Source of the DNA: Companilactobacillus pabuli
Lineage (GTDB): Bacteria > Bacillota > Bacilli > Lactobacillales > Lactobacillaceae
Direction of reading: 5' to 3'
NCBI RefSeq assembly: GCF_014058425.1
Contig: NZ_CP049366.1
Location: forward strand, 434,001 to 498,000
DNA length: 64,000 nt
Below are positions 34,528 to 43,644 of this stretch, piece after piece. How positions within the stretch are numbered: position 1 is the first letter of the stretch; the number at the start of each line of letters is the position of its first letter. The notes beneath the pieces were generated by a model, which saw only the letters and a program-made list of their open reading frames with translations, did not search any database and was not told the DNA's origin. Both the position numbers and the translations under genes were made by a program.

Positions 34528-36906
34528 ATGGTTAAAAAAAAGGCAAGTTCAAGGCCTAGAAAGAGTAAAAAAACCGTTGATAATTCACGGCTGATTAGAT
34601 CTTTGGTCAGTTTAGTGTGGATAATCTTGGCGATTCTAGGCTTATTCAAGTTTGGTCTCGTTGGCAAAACTTTCGATAATATTTATCGAATTTTTGTTGG
34701 GGATAGTTATCCAGTATTATTGATTATCAGTATCGTTGTAGCGGCATTCATCATTGCTACAGGGCGATTTCCATTGTTGTCGCCTAAACGAAACTTTGGT
34801 TTTTTGTTTGTTTATTTAGGAACACTAATAATTTTACACGGCATTTTCTTCTCCAGTATGTCGCTATATCACAATTATAATCTCGTCACATGGAATACTC
34901 TGTCTGCCGATATAACGCAGGTCGATGTCGGTGGATCAGTCGGTGGAGGAATGATAGGTTCTTATTTATATAGTTTCTTCATGCCGATGTTTTCAAGTGT
35001 GGGAACGTACTTTGTCACTGCGTTAATTATTTTTATTGGATTTTTAATGTTATTAAACGTTACGATGAAACAAGTTTCAGTTGTAACAACTGATATTTTG
35101 GTTTTCTTAAAGCATCTGTTTATCAAAATTAAAGATATTTTAGTTGGTCATTACAGCAATTACGTTGATCAAAAGAAAACTCAGCAAGTTAATCTTAAAT
35201 CTGATAAGCCAGTTAAACGTGCTCCAATAGTAAGGGATGACAATAAGACGGAAGATGGTTTCAACAGTTTTGTTGAAGACAAAAAAGAAGACAAGAAACC
35301 AGATGACTTTGAAATCGAAAGAGCACCAAAACCTCCGGAACAGCCAACTTCAATGGCTACTGTGGTATCTAAACCTTATGGTATCGACGGCACTAAAGAT
35401 AAAGATTTACCAGATCCAGTTGGTTATAAGAAAGCTGAGCCGGGTGATAATGATGGTTATGAGTTGCCATCCGTTGATTTGTTGAAGCAAGTACCACAGA
35501 CGGATCAAACTTCAGAAGTTCACTTGATTGAAGAGAACAAAGATAAGTTGCGTCAGACTTTTAAGAGTTTTGGCGTTGACGTTGAAGTTAAAAAGGCTAG
35601 TTTAGGACCAACTATCACAAAGTATGAAGTTCAACCAGCCGTTGGTGTTAAGGTAAGTAAGATTGTCAATCTGGCTGATGATTTAGCATTGGCATTGGCC
35701 GCTAAAGATATTCGTATTGAAGCGCCTATTCCAGGGAAACCATTTGTTGGTATTGAAGTACCTAATAAGACTATTTCAACAGTTTCATTTAAAGATATCA
35801 CTGAAAATCAAAAAGATAAGACTCATCCGTTAGTTGTTCCACTTGGAAAAGATGTTTCTGGTAATATCATTGAAGCTAACATTACTAAAATGCCCCATTT
35901 GTTAATTGCTGGTTCTACTGGTAGTGGTAAGTCAGTCGCAATCAATACGATTATCACGGGTATTTTGATGAAAGCTAAACCTAATGAGGTCAAACTGATT
36001 TTGATTGATCCCAAGATGGTTGAATTGAACGTTTATAACGGTATTCCTCATTTGTTGATTCCAGTAGTTACTGATGCTAGAAGAGCGGCTGGAGCGTTAC
36101 AAAAAGCTGTTAAAGAAATGGAACGTCGTTATAAATTGTTTGCTGAGACTAGTCACCGTAACATTGGTGAGTATAACGCTGACGTTGATAAGTTCAATGA
36201 AACTGCTGCAGATGAGGATAAGATGGAACGCTTGCCATTTATTGTCGTTATCGTTGATGAGTTGTCTGATTTGATGATGGTAGCTGGTCATGAAGTAGAA
36301 GCGGCTATCGTTCGTTTAGCTCAAATGGCACGTGCAGCCGGATTACATATCATTATTGCAACGCAGCGTCCTTCTGTTGATGTTATTACTGGGTTGATCA
36401 AAGCCAATATTCCATCGAGAATGGCTTTCGCCGTTTCTAGTGGGGTCGATTCAAGAACTATTCTGGACTCAGTTGGAGCTGAGAAGCTCTTAGGACGAGG
36501 AGATATGCTTTTCCAACCAATCGGGAAGAGTAAACCAATTCGACTTCAGGGAGCTTATATTTCCGAATCAGAGGTTGAAAATGTCGTGAAATTTGTCAGT
36601 GAGCAACAAGAGGCCCATTACGATGAAGAAATGATTCCTACTGATGTTGAAGAAGGTGGCAGTGATAGTGATAAACCAGAAGATGAATACTGGGATGATG
36701 CTGTCGATATGATCGTTAAAGGTCAGTCAGCTAGTGTCTCTATGCTTCAAAGAAGATTTGCTATCGGTTATAATCGAGCTGCAAGAATGGTTGATGAAAT
36801 GGAAAATAAGGGTATCGTGGGACCATCAGAGGGCAGTAAGCCACGAAAAGTACTAATTACTCCCGAACAACTAGAAACAATAAGAAAAAATCAGGTGAAA
36901 AATTGA
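34528..36906 (+). CDS. ftsK: FtsK/SpoIIIE-family DNA translocase
   Basis: The protein moves chromosomal DNA through the closing septum. The 792-residue product has a basic N-terminus, four or five membrane helices (about 28-195), an acidic/Pro linker (about 210-310), a RecA-like motor with Walker A GSTGSGKS and Walker B IVVIVDELSDLMM, and a C-terminal winged-helix gamma domain (SVSMLQRRFAIGYNRAARMV) that reads KOPS/SRS-type DNA sites. TGAGG lies before the ATG. The gene overlaps ymfF through a TTGA. Confidence 0.94.
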   Translation: MVKKKASSRPRKSKKTVDNSRLIRSLVSLVWIILAILGLFKFGLVGKTFDNIYRIFVGDSYPVLLIISIVVAAFIIATGRFPLLSPKRNFGFLFVYLGTLIILHGIFFSSMSLYHNYNLVTWNTLSADITQVDVGGSVGGGMIGSYLYSFFMPMFSSVGTYFVTALIIFIGFLMLLNVTMKQVSVVTTDILVFLKHLFIKIKDILVGHYSNYVDQKKTQQVNLKSDKPVKRAPIVRDDNKTEDGFNSFVEDKKEDKKPDDFEIERAPKPPEQPTSMATVVSKPYGIDGTKDKDLPDPVGYKKAEPGDNDGYELPSVDLLKQVPQTDQTSEVHLIEENKDKLRQTFKSFGVDVEVKKASLGPTITKYEVQPAVGVKVSKIVNLADDLALALAAKDIRIEAPIPGKPFVGIEVPNKTISTVSFKDITENQKDKTHPLVVPLGKDVSGNIIEANITKMPHLLIAGSTGSGKSVAINTIITGILMKAKPNEVKLILIDPKMVELNVYNGIPHLLIPVVTDARRAAGALQKAVKEMERRYKLFAETSHRNIGEYNADVDKFNETAADEDKMERLPFIVVIVDELSDLMMVAGHEVEAAIVRLAQMARAAGLHIIIATQRPSVDVITGLIKANIPSRMAFAVSSGVDSRTILDSVGAEKLLGRGDMLFQPIGKSKPIRLQGAYISESEVENVVKFVSEQQEAHYDEEMIPTDVEEGGSDSDKPEDEYWDDAVDMIVKGQSASVSMLQRRFAIGYNRAARMVDEMENKGIVGPSEGSKPRKVLITPEQLETIRKNQVKN

Positions 36907-38186
36907 GAAAAACATTAGCAAAGAATATTTTCTTAAATATAAATCCAATCAAAAAATTTCGAACTATTAAAATTCAAGTCGATTTTCTTCGTCCTTTGAA
37001 GAAAGAAGAAACTACGGGTCGTCGATTGTTGGCTAACGTTATGTCCAATTCAACGGCTAATTATCCTAGTTTTCGATCGATAAATGACCGCGAAATGGAA
37101 TTGTATGGTTCTGAAATCAATGTTTTTACACGTAATCTTTTGAATTTTAATGATTTAGCTTTCAGCATTGAATTTGCTGATCCTAATTTTTTGATTGATG
37201 GTCAAACGCAAATTAAAGACAATTTGGAATTATTGAATGAGATAATTTTTAAACCAAATTTAACAGGCAAGGAATTCAATCAAACATCTTTTGAAACTGA
37301 AAAACGTAATTTGATGTCTAATTTGGTTTCGATTCAAGATAATCAAGATTTAGTCAGTACGCTTGGTTTAACTAAGTTGATTTATCAAAACAATCCTGAT
37401 CGTCAAATACCGATTTTTGGTAGTATTGATCAACTAAATGAGTTAACAAATGAAAAATTGCTGGAAATGTACCAAGATGTAATTAAAAACGATACGATTG
37501 TCATTAATGTCGTTGGAAATGTTGATGAAGAAAAATTTGCAGAAGATATTTTAACTAGTAGCTTTTATACTCAAATGAATAATGAACGCCTAGATTTGAA
37601 AATTGAATTCGATAAGTTCAATCAATTGATTGCTAATCCAGCTGAAAAAATTGAACATAAACATCTCAATCAAAGTCGAATTGCTCTAGCTTATGCAACC
37701 GAAGGCGTTTCTAAAAAATTTAATCGCTTGGCACCTCAAATTATGAATTTGATTTTGGGTGGTGATGATCAATCACAATTGTTCCAACAAGTCCGAGAGA
37801 AGAATAGTTTAGCTTATTCAGTATCCAGTACTTATCAACCATTGAGCCATTTAGTCACGATCCAAGCTGGGTTAGATTCTGATTCAGTTCAAAAAGCTTT
37901 AGATTTGATCAATCAACAAATTGACTTTATTAAAAATGGTGAATTTACTGATACTCAAGTTGAACATGCTCAAAAGGTCATGTTGACAAGAAGAAAGATA
38001 GCGACTGATTCAATTCAGTACTACATCATGCGTAGTATTTGGGAAACTGTCTATCCCAAGACGTTGATGAGCGATGAGCAGTTTCAAACAGAATTAGATA
38101 ATTTAGATCGTGATCATATTGCTAGTGTGGCCAATAATTTACACGCTATTGCACAATATCAGTTGATTGGAGATTCGAATGACTGA
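36903..38186 (+). CDS. ymfF: YmfF, M16-family peptidase-like protein without active site
   Basis: The 427-residue product has the M16 (insulinase-type) fold pattern but lacks the HxxEH zinc motif at the expected place, so it should be the inactive partner of YmfH, as in other two-subunit M16 enzymes. The start is a TTG that shares bases with the ftsK stop (TTGA), giving coupling. The set ymfF-ymfH-ymfI is linked in B. subtilis to the 5-aminopentanol modification of elongation factor P; the part played by YmfF/YmfH is not defined. Confidence 0.87.
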   Translation: MRKTLAKNIFLNINPIKKFRTIKIQVDFLRPLKKEETTGRRLLANVMSNSTANYPSFRSINDREMELYGSEINVFTRNLLNFNDLAFSIEFADPNFLIDGQTQIKDNLELLNEIIFKPNLTGKEFNQTSFETEKRNLMSNLVSIQDNQDLVSTLGLTKLIYQNNPDRQIPIFGSIDQLNELTNEKLLEMYQDVIKNDTIVINVVGNVDEEKFAEDILTSSFYTQMNNERLDLKIEFDKFNQLIANPAEKIEHKHLNQSRIALAYATEGVSKKFNRLAPQIMNLILGGDDQSQLFQQVREKNSLAYSVSSTYQPLSHLVTIQAGLDSDSVQKALDLINQQIDFIKNGEFTDTQVEHAQKVMLTRRKIATDSIQYYIMRSIWETVYPKTLMSDEQFQTELDNLDRDHIASVANNLHAIAQYQLIGDSND

Positions 38187-39417
38187 GAAGTTAGAGAAAC
38201 AAACAAAGAAGTTAAATAACGGTTTACAAATCAATGTTGTACCGATGTCAGGATTTAATCAGGTTTATGGATTAGCGATGACTAATTTTGGCTCAGTAGA
38301 TACTAGAACGAATAAAGGGACTCTACCTGCTGGAATTGCTCATTTTATTGAGCATAAACTGTTCGCTAAGCCTAATTATGATGTATCGGAAAAATTTGCC
38401 CAATACGGTGCTAATTCCAATGCCTACACTAGTTATACGAAAACGGCCTATTTGTTCCAAACTTTAGATAACCCATATGATAATTTGAAGGTCTTATTAG
38501 ACTTGATTCAAAATCCATATTTCACCGATGAAAATGTTGCATCCGAACGGGGAATCATCGATCAAGAAATTCAAATGTATCTAGATATGCCCGAATGGGT
38601 ATTGGAACAACGGATTTTGGGACAATTGTATCCTAATGATCCGATTGCACAAGATATTGCTGGCTCAAGTGAGTCGTTAAAACAAATCAATCGCAAAAAT
38701 TTATTGTCGACTTATCAACAAAATTATCGACCTGATAATATGAACCTCGTTCTAGTCGGGGATGTTGATTTTGAAAAGGTTGAAAATATAGTTGAAAATT
38801 CTAATTTTCATCAAATCGATGAACCCTTGCAAAAAATTAATCGTCAATTTGAACCAATTGGTCAAGGTGGATCGGAAACGATGGATATTAGTCAGGCTCG
38901 CAGTGCCTATGGAATTAGAATTGATACTGAAATGTCTGGGTACGATTTAGTAAAGAAACAATTTGAATTAAATATGATTATGGAGACTCTGATTGGTGAA
39001 TCTTCCAAGAATTATCAAGAAATGAGTAATTCTGGTCTAATTGATGATAGTTTTTCTTATAATGTAGTTGCAGAAAATAACTATTGTTTTATCATAATTA
39101 GTGGGTCAAATAATAATCCTCAAAAATTTCAAGAATATCTAGGCAATCACTTGTCTTATGATTCATTAAAAGAAGTTCTAACGGATGCTAAATTTGAAAG
39201 AATTAAGCGTGATGCCATTGGCTCTTACTTGTTTGCACAGAATTCTCCTGAAGCCATTGCTAATCAGATGGCGGAACTTTATTTCTATGATGTCGATTAC
39301 TTAGAGTTAATCAATATGATTGATTCAATTAAAAAAGATGACGTTTTGACAATTGCAGAGAAGTTTTTGAGAGATGATAATTGCACCTACTACAATCTTT
39401 TACCAAATAGGAAGTAA
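38179..39417 (+). CDS. ymfH: YmfH, M16-family zinc metallopeptidase
   Basis: The 412-residue product has the inverted zinc motif H55-F-I-E58-H59 and a downstream Glu in the ERGIIDQEI helix that completes the metal site, so it is the active subunit next to YmfF. ATG 38179 follows GGAG by 6 bases; a TTG at 38167 includes that site. It overlaps the end of ymfF by 8 bp and is followed after 3 bp by ymfI. Confidence 0.88.
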   Translation: MTEKLEKQTKKLNNGLQINVVPMSGFNQVYGLAMTNFGSVDTRTNKGTLPAGIAHFIEHKLFAKPNYDVSEKFAQYGANSNAYTSYTKTAYLFQTLDNPYDNLKVLLDLIQNPYFTDENVASERGIIDQEIQMYLDMPEWVLEQRILGQLYPNDPIAQDIAGSSESLKQINRKNLLSTYQQNYRPDNMNLVLVGDVDFEKVENIVENSNFHQIDEPLQKINRQFEPIGQGGSETMDISQARSAYGIRIDTEMSGYDLVKKQFELNMIMETLIGESSKNYQEMSNSGLIDDSFSYNVVAENNYCFIIISGSNNNPQKFQEYLGNHLSYDSLKEVLTDAKFERIKRDAIGSYLFAQNSPEAIANQMAELYFYDVDYLELINMIDSIKKDDVLTIAEKFLRDDNCTYYNLLPNRK

Positions 39418-39420
39418 ACT

Positions 39421-40143
39421 ATGTATGCATTAGTTATGGGAAGTTCCGGTGATATCGGTGCCAGTAGTGCAAAAAAACTAGCACAAAAGGGTTGGTCCTT
39501 ATATTTGCATTACAATCAAAATCGGGAACGAATTGAAAAGTTACGCACAGAACTTGTGGAAAAATATCCGCAACAGGATTTTATTCCTATTAAATTCAAT
39601 ATGGAGCAAGACACAGTTGATCAATTGACCAGTCAGATTTTTGGATTGGATGCTGTGGTTTTTGCTCAAGGTAACACTTACTATAAATTGTTAGTTGATA
39701 TTTCGGAAAAGGAAATTGATTCTTTGTGGAATATTCACGTAAAGTTACCTATTTTAATTTTACAGGCGCTTCAAGATAAACTAGCTAAAACGCATCATGG
39801 TCGAATTGTTTTTATCGGATCAATTTATGGAAAAATCGGTTCGGCAATGGAAGTAGTTTACAGTACTGTCAAAGGAGCAATGTCCTCTTTTGCAGATGCC
39901 TATGCTAAGGAAGTAGCTTCTCTGGGTATTTCAGTTAACGTTGTTGCTCCTGGAGCCGTCAATACTAAGATGAATACTCAAGAATTTTCGAGTGAAGACC
40001 TTGAGAACGTTAAAGATGAGATACCAGCAGATAGGTTGGCAAATCCTGATGAAATAGCTGATTTGGTTAGTTATTTAGTTAATATCAAATCAAATTACCT
40101 AACGGGACAAACAATTTATTTTGCAGGCGGTTGGTTGCTATAA
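39421..40143 (+). CDS. ymfI: YmfI, SDR-family reductase (EF-P 5-aminopentanone reductase)
   Basis: This 240-residue short-chain dehydrogenase has the nucleotide-binding GSSGDIG (residues 8-14), catalytic Tyr and Lys in YSTVKGA, and a substrate-side Ser in the GSIYG strand. The B. subtilis orthologue reduces the 5-aminopentanone group on EF-P to 5-aminopentanol; it resembles FabG, so a fatty-acid role is the alternative. It is 3 bp after ymfH in the same operon. Confidence 0.85.
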   Translation: MYALVMGSSGDIGASSAKKLAQKGWSLYLHYNQNRERIEKLRTELVEKYPQQDFIPIKFNMEQDTVDQLTSQIFGLDAVVFAQGNTYYKLLVDISEKEIDSLWNIHVKLPILILQALQDKLAKTHHGRIVFIGSIYGKIGSAMEVVYSTVKGAMSSFADAYAKEVASLGISVNVVAPGAVNTKMNTQEFSSEDLENVKDEIPADRLANPDEIADLVSYLVNIKSNYLTGQTIYFAGGWLL

Positions 40144-40208
40144 GGTCGCTAGTAGTTAGATAATAATATATGTTATACTTAGAAAAATTAGTTAATCGGT
40201 GGTAAATA

Positions 40209-41054
40209 ATGGACGAAATTGGCCAAAAATTAAGAAATGCTCGTATCAAAAAAGGATACACAATTGATGATTTACAACAAATCACAAAAATTCAAAAAAG
40301 ATATTTGATTGCTATTGAAGAGGGTCAATTTGATCATCTTCCTGGTGATTTCTACGTCAGAGCTTTTATCAAGCAATATTCTGATGCTGTTGGTATTTCA
40401 AGTGATGACTTGTTGGAAGAATACAAGTCAGATATTCCTAATGCACAACCTACACAGGAATCTGCTCCTGAAGAAACTAAGACTAGAAGTATCAAGGAAG
40501 AGTCAAATTCTTTCTTCTCTAATTTAGGCAACTATATTCCTCAAATTGTCGTTGGAATCATAGTTATCGTAATTATCGGAGTTATCGCTTTTGGAATGAT
40601 TCATAAGAGTCAAAGTTCATCAAGCGTGACAATTCCCAAGGATAATACTGAACAAACAACTAAAAAGAAGACTGCCAAGAAAACAACAACAAAGAAAAAA
40701 GCTGCTAAAAAAACAGAAACTAAGTCTAAAGAGACAGCTGTTAAAGAATCTGACACTGAAGGAACATATACAATCACTAATGCTCCAAGTGATGGATTAA
40801 AAGTTGTTGTAGAAGGTAGTAATGGTCAAGCTTGGATTCAATTCAAGGAAGGCGACAATACAACTTGGCAACAAGCTCTTAGTGCTGATGAGAAAAAGGA
40901 AACTACTGTTCCTAGTGATACAACAACTTTCACTATTCAAACTGGTAACGTTAATAACACTAAAGTTACGATTGATGGTAAGGACGTTGACTTGTCTAAA
41001 TCACAAAGTGGTAGCACTATCGTCAAAACTTTGACATTTAATATTGAAAAATAA
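40209..41054 (+). CDS. rodZ: RodZ-like cytoskeletal/cell-shape protein (YmfM)
   Basis: The 281-residue product has an N-terminal Cro/CI-type HTH (about 1-70; IGQKLRNARIKKGYTIDDLQ), a linker, one membrane helix (about 112-135), a Lys/Thr-rich stretch (about 148-182) and a C-terminal DUF4115 domain outside the membrane. RodZ links MreB to the elongation machinery. A TATACT -10 before it (about 40173) suggests its own promoter in addition to read-through from ymfI. Confidence 0.9.
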   Translation: MDEIGQKLRNARIKKGYTIDDLQQITKIQKRYLIAIEEGQFDHLPGDFYVRAFIKQYSDAVGISSDDLLEEYKSDIPNAQPTQESAPEETKTRSIKEESNSFFSNLGNYIPQIVVGIIVIVIIGVIAFGMIHKSQSSSSVTIPKDNTEQTTKKKTAKKTTTKKKAAKKTETKSKETAVKESDTEGTYTITNAPSDGLKVVVEGSNGQAWIQFKEGDNTTWQQALSADEKKETTVPSDTTTFTIQTGNVNNTKVTIDGKDVDLSKSQSGSTIVKTLTFNIEK

Positions 41055-41055
41055 A

Positions 41056-41097
41056 ATAATGGTGTCTAATCTTTATGGGTAGGCACCATTATTTTGT
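41056..41097 (+). terminator. Rho-independent terminator after rodZ
   Basis: AATAATGGTGTCT pairs with AGGCACCATTATT (one wobble pair) around a 14-base loop, followed by a T-rich tail. Confidence 0.8.
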
Positions 41098-41126
41098 CAA
41101 AATTAGTATTCTGGAGGATTTTTTCA

Positions 41127-41711
41127 ATGGTTTGGAATGTACCAAATAAATTAACCATGTTACGGATTATTTTAATTCCGGTCTTTATTATTTTATTAGC
41201 TTTTAATTGGAGTGGCTTAGGTGATATTTACGTCGCTAATGATTTGATTCCGGTCAATCATGTTTTAGCAACAGTAGTCTTTATTGTTGCCTCGTTGACT
41301 GACTTGTTGGACGGTAAAATTGCTCGTAAGTACCATTTGGTATCTAACTTTGGTAAATTTGCTGATACATTGGCTGACAAAATGTTAGTCATGACAGCAT
41401 TCATTTTCTTGGTTAGCTTTAAAATGGCTCCAGCTTGGGTTGTTGCTATTATTGTTTGTCGTGAATTAGCAGTCACTGGTTTAAGAACTATTGTTTTGGA
41501 AGTTGGTGGCAAGGTCATGGCAGCTCAAATGCCAGGAAAGATCAAAACTACTACTCAAATGTTAGCTATCATTTTCTTGTTGATGCATAATATTTTCTTC
41601 TCCGCTATCAATATTCCAATTGGAGAAATTTTCTTATATATCTGTTTGATTTTCACTATTTACTCAGGTGCTGATTACTTTATTCAAAGTAAAGATATTT
41701 TCAAATCTTAA
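41127..41711 (+). CDS. pgsA: CDP-diacylglycerol-glycerol-3-phosphate 3-phosphatidyltransferase
   Basis: PgsA makes phosphatidylglycerol phosphate, the first committed step to phosphatidylglycerol. The 194-residue membrane protein has the full CDP-alcohol phosphotransferase motif DLLDGKIARKYHLV followed by G-x3-D-x3-D, and NKLTMLRIILIP near the N-terminus. ATG 41127 is 7-8 bases after GGAGG; extension to 41094 would run into the upstream terminator. cinA follows 23 bp later. Confidence 0.94.
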   Translation: MVWNVPNKLTMLRIILIPVFIILLAFNWSGLGDIYVANDLIPVNHVLATVVFIVASLTDLLDGKIARKYHLVSNFGKFADTLADKMLVMTAFIFLVSFKMAPAWVVAIIVCRELAVTGLRTIVLEVGGKVMAAQMPGKIKTTTQMLAIIFLLMHNIFFSAINIPIGEIFLYICLIFTIYSGADYFIQSKDIFKS

Positions 41712-41722
41712 TACGTAATTTG
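41711..41722 (+). promoter_or_regulatory. Candidate competence box before cinA
   Basis: ATACGTAATTTG, beginning on the last base of the pgsA stop codon, shares CGTAATTT with the motif before coiA and is close to the TACGAATA box of streptococcal ComX. It is 12 bp before the cinA start. Confidence 0.35.
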
Positions 41723-41734
41723 AAAGAGAGAGCA

Positions 41735-42274
41735 ATGAAAAAAGAGATAGATTTTTTAAAGACAATTGAACGATTAGATTTTGAAAAGGGGATCCCAGAA
41801 GAGCTTGAGAATTTTCCTAAACAGACAGTTGAGCTATTAAAACAAGCTCATTTGAAGATTACTGCAGCGGAAAGTTTAACAGCTGGAATGTTTCAGGCAA
41901 CTGTTGCTACTGTTCCAGGTGCTTCAAACGTCTTCGATGGTGGTTTCGTCACTTATGCCGATTCTATCAAGGTACAATTGCTAGGAATGGATCCACAGTT
42001 GATTGAAGATAATACTGTCGTCAGTGGACCTGTAGCTTTGGCAATGGCCAAATTGTCTGCTGAGAAAATAAAAGTTGATATTGGTGTTGGTTTCACAGGT
42101 GTAGCGGGACCTGATCCACTAGAAGGAAACCCTGTGGGAACAGTCTTTATCAGTGCTTACAACCGTACAAATAACGAAAAAATCGTCAAAGAATTTCATT
42201 TTTCTGGATCACGTCAAGCAATTCGTGAAAAGTCTGTTCTTTGTGGATTTGCTCTCGTTCAAGAAATAATATAA
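41735..42274 (+). CDS. cinA: CinA C-terminal domain protein (nicotinamide-nucleotide amidase type)
   Basis: The 179-residue product corresponds only to the C-terminal half of usual CinA (about 410 residues). It has ITAAESLTAGMF, FDGGFVTYA, VSGPVALAMAK, and GVAGPDP with PVGTVFI, the blocks of PncC-type amidases that deamidate NMN. The N-terminal MoCF domain is absent and there is no remnant of it upstream, where pgsA ends. Cin proteins are linked to competence and recA in streptococci. ATG 41735 follows GAGAG by 3-4 bases; TTG 41720 is rejected. Confidence 0.85.
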   Translation: MKKEIDFLKTIERLDFEKGIPEELENFPKQTVELLKQAHLKITAAESLTAGMFQATVATVPGASNVFDGGFVTYADSIKVQLLGMDPQLIEDNTVVSGPVALAMAKLSAEKIKVDIGVGFTGVAGPDPLEGNPVGTVFISAYNRTNNEKIVKEFHFSGSRQAIREKSVLCGFALVQEII

Positions 42275-42299
42275 CGGACAAACATTTGTTCGCTTTTTT
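42275..42299 (+). terminator. Rho-independent terminator after cinA
   Basis: CGGACAA, loop ACAT, TTGTTCG (one wobble pair) with C and six T residues. It starts on the base after the cinA stop codon and overlaps an SOS-box-like sequence. Confidence 0.7.
42279..42292 (+). promoter_or_regulatory. LexA/SOS-box-like sequence before recA
   Basis: CAAACATTTGTTCG matches the Gram-positive SOS box CGAAC-N4-GTTCG at all but one fixed position. It ends 8 bp before a possible recA -35 (TTGCTT 42301, TAATAT 42324, 17 bp apart). LexA control of recA is usual; this site's role is inference. Confidence 0.4.
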
Positions 42300-42362
42300 C
42301 TTGCTTTTTTGATGAATTACTAATAATATAACTAGTGATGAATGCATTAGGAGGAAAGCAAT

Positions 42363-43496
42363 TTGGCTAAAGATGAACGACAAAAGGCTTTGGATGTAGC
42401 CTTAAAAAAGATTGAAAAGGATTTTGGTAAGGGCGCTATTATGAGAATGGGTGATGATTTAAATACTCAAATCTCAACTGTTTCTAGTGGTTCACTTGCG
42501 CTTGATAATGCATTAGGTGTCGGTGGCTTTCCACGAGGAAGAATCGTAGAAATTTATGGGCCTGAAAGTTCTGGTAAAACAACCGTTGCTTTACATGCCG
42601 TTGCTGAAGTTCAAAAACAAGGTGGTACAGCAGCATATATTGATGCTGAAAATGCCATGGATCCCGCTTATGCAACTGCTTTGGGTGTTAATATCGATGA
42701 CTTATTGTTATCGCAACCTGATACAGGTGAACAGGGATTAGAGATTGCTGATGCTTTGGTATCTAGTGGTGCGGTCGATATCGTCGTTGTCGATTCTGTT
42801 GCTGCTTTGGTTCCACGTGCTGAAATTGAAGGTGAAATGGGAGATTCCCACGTTGGTCTTCAAGCTCGATTGATGTCACAAGCTCTACGTAAATTGTCTG
42901 GTTCAATCAATAAGACAAAGACAATTGCCTTATTTATTAATCAGATCCGTGAAAAAGTTGGTATCATGTTTGGTAATCCAGAAACTACTCCTGGTGGCCG
43001 TGCTTTGAAATTTTATTCAACAATCAGACTAGAAGTACGTCGTGCTGAACAAATCAAAGATGGTACAGATGTAATTGGTAACCGTACAAAGATTAAAGTT
43101 GTCAAGAACAAGGTTGCTCCACCATTTAAGATTGCTTTGGTAGATATTATGTATGGTCATGGTATTTCTCAAACTGGTGAATTAGTAGACATGGCTGTCG
43201 ACAAGGATATTATCGACAAGAGTGGATCATGGTATTCTTACGGTGATGAGAGAATTGGTCAAGGTCGTGAGAATGCTAAGGCTTATCTAGCTAATAATCC
43301 TGACAAGATGGAAGAAATCAAGCAAAAGGTTCGTGCAGCTTATGGCATGGATGGCAAACCAGAGGATGAAGAAAATTCTGATGATGCCAAAAATGCTAAA
43401 GATTCCAAAGATTCAAAAAAAGATGAAAAAACAGCTAAAAAAGACGATGAAGCTCTAGATTTAAATCTTGAGGCTGATAAAAAAGAAAATAAATAA
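42363..43496 (+). CDS. recA: Recombinase RecA
   Basis: RecA drives homologous recombination, SOS signalling and transformation. The 377-residue product has Walker [10 protein letters not shown], the [20 protein letters not shown] block, and L2-loop region around [20 protein letters not shown]. The start is TTG, 8 bases after AGGAGG. The C-terminal 50 residues are a highly charged Asp/Lys tail ([17 protein letters not shown]), longer than in Bacillus. A terminator separates it from cinA upstream and rny downstream. Confidence 0.97.
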   Translation: MAKDERQKALDVALKKIEKDFGKGAIMRMGDDLNTQISTVSSGSLALDNALGVGGFPRGRIVEIYGPESSGKTTVALHAVAEVQKQGGTAAYIDAENAMDPAYATALGVNIDDLLLSQPDTGEQGLEIADALVSSGAVDIVVVDSVAALVPRAEIEGEMGDSHVGLQARLMSQALRKLSGSINKTKTIALFINQIREKVGIMFGNPETTPGGRALKFYSTIRLEVRRAEQIKDGTDVIGNRTKIKVVKNKVAPPFKIALVDIMYGHGISQTGELVDMAVDKDIIDKSGSWYSYGDERIGQGRENAKAYLANNPDKMEEIKQKVRAAYGMDGKPEDEENSDDAKNAKDSKDSKKDEKTAKKDDEALDLNLEADKKENK

Positions 43497-43500
43497 GAGA

Positions 43501-43528
43501 AAAGAGGCCGATTGTGTCTCTTTTTTTT
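43501..43528 (+). terminator. Rho-independent terminator after recA
   Basis: AAAGAG pairs with CTCTTT around a 13-base loop and is followed by further T residues. The stem is short. Confidence 0.65.
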
Positions 43529-43644
43529 CTTTTTAGTTGGTCGACAGGCGATATTTATTCTATAATATTAAGTTGTATGTAATAATCTGCAACATTTAAA
43601 TTTTTACAAACACATTTTTTAAAAGCAAATATGGAGGTGATGGC

